From the NCBI RefSeq assembly GCF_009707325.1, contig NZ_CP046103.1:2398012-2462011 (forward strand): a stretch of DNA of 64,000 nt, written 5' to 3'. This DNA comes from Pseudomonas sp. IB20. GTDB taxonomy: Bacteria; Pseudomonadota; Gammaproteobacteria; Pseudomonadales; Pseudomonadaceae. The notes under the pieces are model-generated. The model was not told the origin of the DNA and searched no databases. It was given only the letters and a program-made list of their open reading frames with translations. Positions 22,530 to 30,476 of the stretch are shown here, in pieces. The translations under genes were made by a program, and so were the position numbers. Numbering within the stretch: the stretch's first letter is position 1; each line of letters starts with the position of its first letter.

Positions 22530-23276
22530 ATGGACAAAGTCGTCATCATCACCGGGGGCAGCCGTGGCATCGGCGCCGAGACGGCATTGCTGGCTGCTCG
22601 CGAGGGCTACCGTATCTGCATCAACTACCAGTGCGACGAAAAAGCCGCCCATAGTGTGCTGGAACACGTTCGCGCCCTGGGCGCCCAGGCGATTGCAGTG
22701 CGTGCGGATGTCAGCATCGAAGATGAAGTGATCGCGCTGTTCAATCGCGTGGATGCGGAACTGGGCCGTGTGACCGCGCTGGTCAATAACGCCGGTACCG
22801 TGGGGCATAAGTCGCGGGTCGATGAGATGTCCGAGTTCCGCATCCTGAAGATCATGAAGACCAATGTGCTGGGGCCGATGCTGTGCGCCAAGCACGCGGT
22901 GCTGCGTATGTCACCCAAACATGGCGGGCAGGGCGGCAGTATTGTCAATGTGTCGTCGGTGGCCGCGCGTCTGGGGTCGCCGGGTGAATATGTCGACTAC
23001 GCCGCCTCCAAGGGCGCGCTGGACACCTTCACCATTGGCCTGTCCAAAGAAGTGGCGGGTGAGGGGATTCGCGTCAACGCCGTGCGCCCTGGCTATATCT
23101 TTACCGACTTCCACGCGCTCAGTGGCGACCCGGACCGCGTCAGCAAACTGGAGTCCGGCATTCCCATGGCCCGTGGCGGTCGCCCGGATGAAGTGGCGGA
23201 AGCGATCATCTGGCTGCTGTCGGACAAGGCTTCCTACACCACCGGGGCATTCCTGGATTTGGGCGGCGGGCGCTGA
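22530..23276 (+). CDS. SDR-family NAD(P)-dependent oxidoreductase
   Basis: Classical short-chain dehydrogenase, 248 aa. The ATG at 22530 has CAGGAG 9 nt upstream. Motifs: cofactor loop TGGSRGIGAE (residues 8-17), NNAGTVG (about 87-93), catalytic Ser in NVSSVAARLG, YVDYAASKGALD (Tyr and Lys of YxxxK), and the C-terminal TGAFLDLGGGR. Closest by eye to the YgfF/sugar-dehydrogenase-like group; substrate unknown. A tandem duplication begins 13 nt after its stop. Confidence 0.88.
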   Translation: MDKVVIITGGSRGIGAETALLAAREGYRICINYQCDEKAAHSVLEHVRALGAQAIAVRADVSIEDEVIALFNRVDAELGRVTALVNNAGTVGHKSRVDEMSEFRILKIMKTNVLGPMLCAKHAVLRMSPKHGGQGGSIVNVSSVAARLGSPGEYVDYAASKGALDTFTIGLSKEVAGEGIRVNAVRPGYIFTDFHALSGDPDRVSKLESGIPMARGGRPDEVAEAIIWLLSDKASYTTGAFLDLGGGR

Positions 23277-23281
23277 TATTG

Positions 23282-23315
23282 ATAAAAAAGACCATTTCCT
23301 GACAAGGAAATGGTC
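23282..23315 (-). terminator. Terminator for the minus-strand MocR gene
   Basis: GACCATTTCC / GGAAATGGTC is a perfect 10-bp stem with a 6-nt loop; on the minus strand it is followed by CTTTTTTATC. A second identical hairpin at 23418-23443 lies in the duplicated unit but lacks the T-tract. Confidence 0.8.
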
Positions 23316-23545
23316 AGCAAATAAGCGTAAGGCAGCCGGTGTTAATGATGTTTTGCCCACAGTATGCGATCGACCCGTTCCCCTATACGTTGTTTCGGCC
23401 CGAGCTGTTCCCGATCAGACCATTTCCTGACAAGGAAATGGTCAGCAAATAAGCGTAAGGCAGCCGGTGTTAATGATGTTTTGCCCACAGTATGCGATCG
23501 ACCCGTTCCCCTATACGTTGTTTCGGCCCGAGCTGTTCCCGATCA
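23290..23545. repeat. Perfect tandem duplication, 2 x 128 bp
   Basis: Units 23290-23417 and 23418-23545 are identical. Each starts with the 10-bp-stem hairpin and ends CCCGATCA. The unit also carries the 3' end of a possible 23-codon minus-strand frame (ATG at about 23554, ending ILWAKHH). The gap 23277-23587 contains nothing else recognisable. Confidence 0.95.
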
Positions 23546-23587
23546 GCGTCCATAGCGCAAACGAAATTGGCGACCTTCACTTTGCCC

Positions 23588-24997
23588 TCAAAATGACCGC
23601 ACAATCCGCCCCAACGTCTCCATTGCCTTCTCCGACGCCTCGGTCCACGGGCTGCCATAATTCAAACGGATACAATTCCTGAAGCGCTGAGTCGCCGAAA
23701 AAATCGGCCCCGGCGCAATGCTGATGCCCTGTGCCAGGGCCATCTGGAACAACTTCAGCGAATCGGTCTGTTCCGGCAGTTCCAACCACAGGAAATACCC
23801 GCCGGCCGGCTGGCTGACCCGCGTCTGTGCGGGGAAGTAACGGGCGATGGCGGCCAGCATGGCGCTTTGCTGCTCTTCCAGGGCGTAACGCAATTTGCGC
23901 AGGTGCCGGTCATAGCCACCATGTTGCAGGTAGTCGGCAATCGCTGCCTGGGCCGGCATCGAGGGGCACAACGAGGTCATCAATTTGAGGCGCTCGACCT
24001 TCTGCGCATAACGCCCGGCCGCGACCCAGCCGACGCGGTAACCCGGCGCGAGGCTCTTGGCAAAGGAACCGCAGTGCATGACCAACCCTTCGGTGTCGAA
24101 GGCCTTGGCCGGTTTCGGTGCTTGTTGCCCGTAATACAACTCGGCATACACATCATCTTCGATCAGCGGCACCTGGTGGCTGCGCAGCAGTTCTACCAGC
24201 GCTTGTTTTTTCGCCTCCGGTAAGGTGGCGCCCATGGGGTTCTGGAAACTGGTCATGGTCCAGCAGGCCTTGATCGGGTAACGCTCAAGGCTTTGCGCCA
24301 AGGCGTTGAGGTCGATGCCATCGCGCGGGTGCACGGGGATTTCCACCGCCTTGAGTTTCAGGCGTTCCAGCACTTGCAGGCAGGCATAAAACGCGGGGGC
24401 TTCAATGGCGACCAGGTCGCCCGGCTCGGTCACGGCCTGCAAGCACAGGTTCAACGCTTCGAGGGCGCCGTTGGTGATCAGCAGCTCCTCCATGGGCAGC
24501 ATCAGGCCGCCGACCATGTAACGCAGAGCAATCTGTCGACGCAGTTGCGGGTTGCCCGGTGACATGTCGGTGACCACCAGGCGAGGGTCCATCTCGCGGC
24601 TGGCGCTGGCCAGGGAGCGGGCCAGGCGCGGCAACGGAAACAGCATCGGGCTGGGGAAGGCCGAGCCGAAGGGCACCGTATTGGGGTCCTTGATGGAGTC
24701 GAGCACCGAAAACACCAGCTCACTCACATCCACTTCAGTGGACTCATGCACGTGCTCGCTTACCACCGGCTCGGAAAACGGGCTCGGCGCATGGGCGTTG
24801 ACGAAGTAGCCAGAACGCGGCCGCGCGCGAATCAGCCCACGGCGCTCCAGCAGGTAGTACGCCTGGAAGACCGTGGACGGGCTGACGCCATAGGTCTGGC
24901 TCGCATAACGCACCGACGGCACCCGCTGGCCGGGCCCGAGGACGCCGGAGCGGATCAGTTCTGCGATGTCATCGGCAAATTTTTCGTAGCGTTTCAT
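23588..24997 (-). CDS. MocR/PdxR-type GntR regulator with aminotransferase domain
   Basis: Transcription factor of 469 aa: GntR winged helix at the N-terminus (LGPGQRVPSVRYASQTYGVSPSTVFQAYYLLERRGLI) fused to a class I PLP-dependent aminotransferase-like domain. The PLP lysine sits in CGSFAKSLAPGYRVGW; SFQNPMGATLP and EDDVYAELYYG are other fold-type I marks. It probably senses an amino acid, amine or PLP. The adjoining genes give no target. The minus-strand terminator lies about 270 nt downstream. Confidence 0.9.
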   Translation of the reverse strand: MKRYEKFADDIAELIRSGVLGPGQRVPSVRYASQTYGVSPSTVFQAYYLLERRGLIRARPRSGYFVNAHAPSPFSEPVVSEHVHESTEVDVSELVFSVLDSIKDPNTVPFGSAFPSPMLFPLPRLARSLASASREMDPRLVVTDMSPGNPQLRRQIALRYMVGGLMLPMEELLITNGALEALNLCLQAVTEPGDLVAIEAPAFYACLQVLERLKLKAVEIPVHPRDGIDLNALAQSLERYPIKACWTMTSFQNPMGATLPEAKKQALVELLRSHQVPLIEDDVYAELYYGQQAPKPAKAFDTEGLVMHCGSFAKSLAPGYRVGWVAAGRYAQKVERLKLMTSLCPSMPAQAAIADYLQHGGYDRHLRKLRYALEEQQSAMLAAIARYFPAQTRVSQPAGGYFLWLELPEQTDSLKLFQMALAQGISIAPGPIFSATQRFRNCIRLNYGSPWTEASEKAMETLGRIVRSF

Positions 24998-25039
24998 GAG
25001 GGCCTAATTAGCTTTGTAAAAGTGTACGCAGGGCTAAAG

Positions 25040-25065
25040 GTGGGAGCTGGCAAGCCAGCTCCCAC
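25040..25065. repeat. Single REP hairpin
   Basis: GTGGGAGCTGGC-AA-GCCAGCTCCCAC, a perfect 12-bp inverted repeat, sits between ccoG and the MocR gene. Confidence 0.85.
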
Positions 25066-25091
25066 CATTGATCGTTTGTGTTTGCCAGACC

Positions 25092-26501
25092 TCAGCGGTT
25101 CATCGGCGCCACAAAGCGGCTATCGGCAGCACTGTAGATCCACGGTTCATCCACATCCGTCACCTTGAAGCGCAGGGGCTGCGAACTGCTCGCCGGTTTG
25201 TCGGCCAACAACGCCACCGACACCGGCACATCGCTGATTTCCCCCGGTGCCAGGCTGATTTCGGTCTTGCCTTGCAACTCGAAGCCATCGGCATCCACCA
25301 GTTCCAGACGGTAGTCCTGGCGCTGCTGGGTCTTGTTGATGACCTTGAGGCTGTAGATGTTTTCGATCAAGCCCTGACTGTTTTCGCGGAACATGCCACG
25401 GTCCTTGGTCACGTCGAGCGATACCATCGGCCGCCCCACAAGGGCCACCACCAACGCGGCGATCATCACCAGCAGCACGGCACTGTAGCCGATCAGCCGC
25501 GGCCTGAGCAGGTGGGTTTTGCCGCCTTGCAGTTGGTGTTCGGAGGTATAGCTGACCAGGCCACGGGCATAGCCCATCTTGTCCATGATCGAATCACAGG
25601 CGTCGATGCAGGCCGCGCAGCCGATGCACTCCATTTGCAGGCCGTCGCGGATGTCGATGCCGGTGGGGCACACCTGCACGCACAGCTGGCAGTCGATGCA
25701 GTCACCCAGGCCGACATCGGCAGGCTTCACCTCGCGCTTGCGTGGCCCACGGTTTTCTCCACGGGCCACGTCGTAGGAAATGGTCAGCGTGTCCTTGTCG
25801 AACATCACACTCTGGAACCGCGCATAAGGGCACATGTGCATGCACACCGCTTCGCGCAGCCAACCGGCATTGATGTAGGTGGCGGCCGTAAAAAACAGCA
25901 CCCAGAACAGGCTCACACCACCCATTTGCCAGGTCAGCAGCTCCAGGGCCAAGGGGCGGATGGGCGTGAAGTAGCCGACAAAGGTCAGCCCGGTCAGCAC
26001 GCTAATACCCAGCCACAACGTATGTTTGGCCGAGCGCCGCGCCAGTTTGTTCAGGCTCCAGGGTGCCGCCTGCAGTTTGATGCGTTGGTTGCGCTCACCC
26101 TCGGTGATTTTTTCGCACCACATGAACAGCCAGGTAAACGAGCTTTGCGGGCAGGTGTAGCCGCACCACACGCGGCCTGCAAACACGGTAATCGCAAACA
26201 GGCCGAAGGCGCAGATGATCAACAGCGCTGACAGCAGGATGAAGTCCTGGGGCCAGAAGGTCGCACCAAAGATGTGGAACTTGCTTTCGGCCAGGTCCCA
26301 CAGCACGGCTTGCCGTGCACCCCAGTTCAGCCACACGGTGCCGAAAAACGCCAGGAACAGTAGGGCTGCACCGCTCACGCGCAAGGTGCGGAACAGGCCG
26401 GTGAAGCTGCGGGTATGGATCAGGTTATCGCTGGTTTTGGCCTTCACCTTCTTTGGGTGTATGGGCTCAAAGGTTTCCACGGTGGGGGTTCTTTCGCTCA
26501 T
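25092..26501 (-). CDS. ccoG: Cytochrome oxidase accessory protein CcoG (RdxA/FixG)
   Basis: Membrane iron-sulfur protein that reduces copper for cbb3 oxidase assembly. About 469 aa from the ATG at 26501 (26525 is also possible). Several membrane helices, the CGYTCPQSSFTW motif, a di-cluster ferredoxin (CIDCQLCVQVCPTGIDIRDG and CIGCAACIDACDSIMDKMG), then the FixG C-terminal Ig-like domain. It is not beside ccoNOQP or ccoHIS in this window. Confidence 0.93.
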   Translation of the reverse strand: MSERTPTVETFEPIHPKKVKAKTSDNLIHTRSFTGLFRTLRVSGAALLFLAFFGTVWLNWGARQAVLWDLAESKFHIFGATFWPQDFILLSALLIICAFGLFAITVFAGRVWCGYTCPQSSFTWLFMWCEKITEGERNQRIKLQAAPWSLNKLARRSAKHTLWLGISVLTGLTFVGYFTPIRPLALELLTWQMGGVSLFWVLFFTAATYINAGWLREAVCMHMCPYARFQSVMFDKDTLTISYDVARGENRGPRKREVKPADVGLGDCIDCQLCVQVCPTGIDIRDGLQMECIGCAACIDACDSIMDKMGYARGLVSYTSEHQLQGGKTHLLRPRLIGYSAVLLVMIAALVVALVGRPMVSLDVTKDRGMFRENSQGLIENIYSLKVINKTQQRQDYRLELVDADGFELQGKTEISLAPGEISDVPVSVALLADKPASSSQPLRFKVTDVDEPWIYSAADSRFVAPMNR

Positions 26502-26671
26502 GGTCGTTCGCTCATCAGCCTCCATCAGGCCGATGAACTATGAACGCCGCTCTGTTTGCATAACAGACTCAGCTAGGGCGATAAAAATCGGATCAGATGG
26601 GTTTTGCAGGCGGGCCTGCGACGATCTGCTGCACCCCGTGGCGCCTGGAGTGCAGCGCTATCGAGCGGGTG

Positions 26672-26685
26672 CTGATACAGATCAA
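26672..26685 (-). promoter_or_regulatory. Anr/FNR-like box upstream of ccoG
   Basis: Minus-strand TTGATCTGTATCAG matches TTGAT-N4-ATCAA at 9 of 10 fixed positions. It lies about 170 nt upstream of the ccoG start and directly after the stop of the next small gene. Oxygen control of ccoG would fit its role; binding is untested. Confidence 0.45.
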
Positions 26686-26925
26686 TCAAATCACCGAATC
26701 ACTGTCGGTCGCCTTCAAGTGTTTACGCCCATCCACGGCGCCGGCGACGGTCAATGCGTCGGCTTGCGCTTCGGTGATGTAGATTCGCTCGCCTTCCACC
26801 ACCACAAAAGACATGGACTTGAGGCTGTCGGTAAGGACCTCTATCTCAGGCGCCGGCAGGCTGCGTTCCTGGCCGTTTTCGTCGACCTTGAAGTAGCACG
26901 TTTGGTTGTCGATACGTACAGGCAT
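26686..26925 (-). CDS. Small conserved protein (DUF3203-like)
   Basis: 79 aa from an ATG at 26925 with AAGGAG 7 nt upstream. Sequence runs MPVRIDNQTCYFKVDENGQE, then EIEVLTDSLKSMSFVVVEGERIYITEAQADAL. Soluble, acidic, no signal. It resembles the Pseudomonas DUF3203 family from memory; function unknown. Confidence 0.75.
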   Translation of the reverse strand: MPVRIDNQTCYFKVDENGQERSLPAPEIEVLTDSLKSMSFVVVEGERIYITEAQADALTVAGAVDGRKHLKATDSDSVI

Positions 26926-27047
26926 GGTGATCTCCTTTTCCGTAGGCTGGTAATTGTTAGGGCTCACCACTGTGCCAAGCGTTCCAGGCAACTGACTGGC
27001 GGTCGCCGCTGTCCATCGTTTATCAATAATCACAAAGGACCGCTTCC

Positions 27048-27563
27048 ATGAACGCCTGGTGGCATGAAGTGTGGCAAACGCTGCAAGCCGAATTCGCCGA
27101 CATCGCTGATGCGAAGCAACTCACTCAGATCACCGTGCGCCTGCTGATCGCCGCGATCCTGGGCGGTATTCTCGGCTTTGAACGTGAGCACAAGGGCAAG
27201 GCGGCGGGCGTGCGTACCCATATGCTGGTGGCATTGGGTGCGGCGCTGTTTGTATTGGTGCCGCAGATGTCCGGTAATCAGGCCGATGCCATGAGCCGCG
27301 TCGTGCAGGGGGTGATTGCGGGGATTGGCTTTCTTGGCGCCGGCACCATCCTCAAAGGCAAGGAAGATGAGGACGGCCAGCACGTCAAAGGCCTGACCAC
27401 CGCTGCCGGCCTTTGGATGACCGCTGCGATTGGGGTTGCCGCGGGTATGGGCCGCGAATCGACCGCGGTGCTCAGTACGTTGTTGGCCTTGGCGGTATTT
27501 AGCGTGATGCCCCGGATTGTCAGGGCGTTCGAGGCCCATGATGACCGCCGGTCAGATCAGTAG
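27048..27563 (+). CDS. MgtC/SapB-family membrane protein
   Basis: 171 aa with five hydrophobic segments. Family signatures are RLLIAAILGGILGFEREHKGKAAGVRTHMLVALGAALF and GIGFLGAGTILKG...VKGLTTAAGLWMTAAIG. Family members act in Mg2+ limitation, acid or virulence adaptation, in part by tuning the ATP synthase. The 3' end overlaps the minus-strand relic at 27552 by 12 nt. Confidence 0.9.
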   Translation: MNAWWHEVWQTLQAEFADIADAKQLTQITVRLLIAAILGGILGFEREHKGKAAGVRTHMLVALGAALFVLVPQMSGNQADAMSRVVQGVIAGIGFLGAGTILKGKEDEDGQHVKGLTTAAGLWMTAAIGVAAGMGRESTAVLSTLLALAVFSVMPRIVRAFEAHDDRRSDQ

Positions 27564-27845
27564 GTCCTTTTCTTTCACTTGGCCGAATATCTTCGCGACC
27601 AGCGCCGGCTCCCCTTTGATGCCGGAAATCACCAGCACACTGGCATTATTTTCACGCGAGTATTTCAACTGCATCTCGCCACTGGCGCCGGATAATTGGT
27701 TGACCCAGTGCAGGGGTTTATTGAGCTGCTTACTAATACCGGTGACGTCGATTTTGTCTCGGTCAGCGACGAAATTCCTGATTTCGGAGGGGTGTGTCAG
27801 CGTCAGATCAGTATGGGAACGGTCGGTTGGATTTGGGGTTTTCCT
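27552..27845 (-). pseudogene. 97-codon open frame without a usable start
   Basis: A minus-strand frame runs from just after a TAA (27846-27848) to TGA at 27552. It encodes protein-like sequence (HPSEIRNFVADRDKIDVTG, KPLHWVNQLSGASGEMQLKY, NNASVLVISGIKGEPALVAK) but no ATG, GTG or TTG occurs before codon 58. An AAAGGA sequence lies at its 5' edge. Likely a small gene that lost its start or was frameshifted near 27810-27830. Family not recognised. Confidence 0.5.
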
Positions 27846-27953
27846 TTAATGTAGGTGGGAAATTTCGACTATTAACGTCCGCCTGCACGTCTTGGTTCGA
27901 TTGCCACCATTACGCGGATTGAGCAAGCGGACGTCGAACCAGCAGCGAATACG

Positions 27954-28112
27954 TCAGAGGATGACCGGCGGCTCGCTTGTTGGAGGTTCCTGCACTGGCG
28001 GCGGCTCATTTTCAGGGGGTTCCTGTTCAGGAATCGGCGGTGGCTGCGCAGGCGGTAATGTCGGATCGTCGATATTCGGATCAGGTGTTTCAGCCGGGAT
28101 CGGGATATTCAT
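27954..28112 (-). CDS. Small proline-rich protein
   Basis: 52 aa from an ATG at 28112 with a strong AAGGAGG 8 nt upstream. About 40% of residues are Pro and many of the others are Glu (TPDPNIDDPTLPPAQPPP, PEQEPPENEPPPVQEPP). No signal peptide or membrane segment; probably disordered. It lies upstream of and divergent from glgE. Function unknown. Confidence 0.65.
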   Translation of the reverse strand: MNIPIPAETPDPNIDDPTLPPAQPPPIPEQEPPENEPPPVQEPPTSEPPVIL

Positions 28113-28316
28113 CGGTGTGGCCTCCTTTGTGCTTTGCTCTACCGGTGGACAACCGCCGGGGAGATTTGATTCCCCGCCCAATGGCGGCACATCCACCTGA
28201 ACTTTTGCGCTGACGGCAGGCTCGGACCTATTACGGCCCTGCTCAGGGAGAGCGCTGCCGCCTCAGAATTCGGATCAAGCAAAGAGCGTCCACAGGGCGT
28301 AAGGGGAAGATGCTCG

Positions 28317-30305
28317 ATGACTGCTGAAACACTGGCTCCAGACGATTCTTTATTGCCACTGTCCCAGGCGCTGCTGCTGCCTAGGATCGCTATCGAAAGC
28401 ACCGCGCCCGTGATCGACGGCGGCGAATTTGCTGTAAAGGCGGTGGTTGGCCAGCGGGTCAACGTCACCAGTAAGGTGTTCGCCGACGGCCATGACAAGC
28501 TCGCCGTGCTGATTCGCTGGCGCCCGCTGCAGGACGAAAGCTGGCACAGCGTGGTCATGGCAGATGTGGGCAACAATGGCTGGGAGGGCGCGTTTAGCGT
28601 GACCCAGCAAGGCCCCCATGAATATTGCATCGAAGCCTGGATCGATACGTTCGCCAGCTTCTGCTACGAATTGCGTAAAAAGCACGAAGCCGGCGTGCCG
28701 GTCAGCCTGGAATTGCAGGAAGGCCGCAGCCTGGTGCTGCAGGCCGCTGAGCGCAGTGACAATGAGCTGCGTGACCGCCTGATGCTGTTGCACCATGAAC
28801 TCTCCGGGCTGCTGGAAACCGAGCAGGTCGCACAATTTTTGCACGAAGACAGTGCGCACTTGATGACCCAGGCCGACCACCGCGCCTACTTGAGTATCAG
28901 CCCCGTCTACCCGATTGACGTTGAGCGTGAGGCTGCGCAGTTTGCCAGCTGGTATGAGCTGTTTCCCCGCTCGATTACCGACGATCCCGCGCGTCACGGC
29001 ACCTTCAACGATGTTCACTCGCGGCTGTCGATGATCCACGACATGGGCTTCGACGTGCTGTATTTCCCGCCGATTCACCCGATTGGTCGCAGCCACCGCA
29101 AAGGCAAGAACAATTCCCTGACCGCCGGCCCGGATGATCCCGGTAGCCCGTACGCGATTGGCAGCGAGGAGGGCGGCCATGAGGCCATCCACCCACAATT
29201 GGGTAGCCGCGATGACTTCCGCCGACTGGTCAAGGCCGCCGCCGAGCATGGTTTGGAGATCGCCCTGGATTTTGCCATCCAGTGTTCCCAGGACCACCCG
29301 TGGCTCAAGCAGCACCCCGGATGGTTCAACTGGCGCCCGGACGGCACCATTAAATACGCCGAGAACCCGCCGAAGAAGTATCAGGACATCGTCAACGTTG
29401 ACTTCTATGCCGCCGACTCAATCCCCAGCCTATGGACCGAGCTGCGCGACGTGGTGGTCGGTTGGGTAGAAGAGGGCGTGAAGACCTTTCGCGTCGACAA
29501 CCCGCACACAAAACCGCTGCCGTTCTGGCAGTGGCTGATCAGCGATGTGCGCGCCAAACACCCGGACGTGATCTTCCTGGCCGAGGCGTTCACCACCCCT
29601 TCGATGATGGCGCGCCTGGGCAAGGTCGGTTACTCGCAGAGTTACACCTATTTCACCTGGCGCAACACCAAGGCCGAGCTGAGCGAATACTTCGCGCAGT
29701 TAAACGAGTCGCCGTGGCGCGAGTGTTACCGGCCGAATTTCTTCGTCAACACGCCGGACATAAACCCGGGCTTCCTGCATCAGTCCGGCCGACCAGGCTT
29801 TTTGATCCGCGCGGCGCTTGCCACCATGGGCTCGGGCCTGTGGGGCATGTATTCGGGTTTCGAACTGTGCGAAGCCGCCCCGGTGCCGGGCAAGGAAGAG
29901 TACCTGGACTCGGAAAAATACGAGATCCGCCCACGGGACTTCACCGCGCCGGGCAACATCATTGCCGAGATCGCCCAGCTCAACCGTATCCGCCGGCAGA
30001 ACCCTGCGTTGCAGACCCACTTGGGCCTGAAGCTCTACAACGCGTGGAACGACAACATTCTGTACTTCGGCAAGCGCAGTGAAGACGGCAGCAATTTCAT
30101 CCTCGTCGCCGTCAACCTCGACCCGTTCAATGCCCAAGAGGCGGATTTCGAGTTGCCGCTGTGGGAAATGGGCTTGCCGGATGATGCCCAGACCCAAGGC
30201 GAAGACTTGATGAACGGCCATCGCTGGACTTGGTACGGCAAGACCCAGTGGCTGCGGCTGGAGCCGCACACCCCGTTTGGAATATGGCGCATCACCACTT
30301 CCTAA
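28317..30305 (+). CDS. glgE: Alpha-1,4-glucan:maltose-1-phosphate maltosyltransferase GlgE
   Basis: Transfers maltose from maltose-1-phosphate to growing alpha-glucan, 662 aa, GH13_3. ATG at 28317 is preceded by AAGGGGAAG. Marks: FPPIHPIGRSHRKGKNN, the nucleophile region EGVKTFRVDNPHTKPLPFW (Asp), the acid/base region VIFLAEAFT (Glu) and the distal Asp in FFVNTPDI. Next come treS/mak and glgB, so the trio converts trehalose to branched glucan. Confidence 0.96.
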   Translation: MTAETLAPDDSLLPLSQALLLPRIAIESTAPVIDGGEFAVKAVVGQRVNVTSKVFADGHDKLAVLIRWRPLQDESWHSVVMADVGNNGWEGAFSVTQQGPHEYCIEAWIDTFASFCYELRKKHEAGVPVSLELQEGRSLVLQAAERSDNELRDRLMLLHHELSGLLETEQVAQFLHEDSAHLMTQADHRAYLSISPVYPIDVEREAAQFASWYELFPRSITDDPARHGTFNDVHSRLSMIHDMGFDVLYFPPIHPIGRSHRKGKNNSLTAGPDDPGSPYAIGSEEGGHEAIHPQLGSRDDFRRLVKAAAEHGLEIALDFAIQCSQDHPWLKQHPGWFNWRPDGTIKYAENPPKKYQDIVNVDFYAADSIPSLWTELRDVVVGWVEEGVKTFRVDNPHTKPLPFWQWLISDVRAKHPDVIFLAEAFTTPSMMARLGKVGYSQSYTYFTWRNTKAELSEYFAQLNESPWRECYRPNFFVNTPDINPGFLHQSGRPGFLIRAALATMGSGLWGMYSGFELCEAAPVPGKEEYLDSEKYEIRPRDFTAPGNIIAEIAQLNRIRRQNPALQTHLGLKLYNAWNDNILYFGKRSEDGSNFILVAVNLDPFNAQEADFELPLWEMGLPDDAQTQGEDLMNGHRWTWYGKTQWLRLEPHTPFGIWRITTS

Positions 30306-30340
30306 GCCGAGCCTGATCTTCAGACTGATGAAGAGTAAAG

Positions 30341-30427
30341 GTGGGAGCTGGCTTGCCTGCGATAGCGGTCTGTCAGTGGCAGATTTTTTGCCTGACACAC
30401 GGCTATCGCAGGCAACCCAGCTCCCAC
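30341..30427. repeat. REP doublet (REPIN), glgE-treS gap
   Basis: Left arm GTGGGAGCTGGCTTGCCTGC, right arm its inverse ending GGCAACCCAGCTCCCAC; inner GATAGCGG/GGCTATC also pair. It lies between two co-directional genes and could fold in the transcript. Confidence 0.88.
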
Positions 30428-30476
30428 ATCGAACGCGCCCCTTCAGGTCAATGTTCAAGCATTTCAGGAGTTTCCA

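Noticed and set aside
23290-23545. Tandem identical units considered as a CRISPR or satellite array
   Set aside because: Only two units, no spacers, no cas genes nearby.
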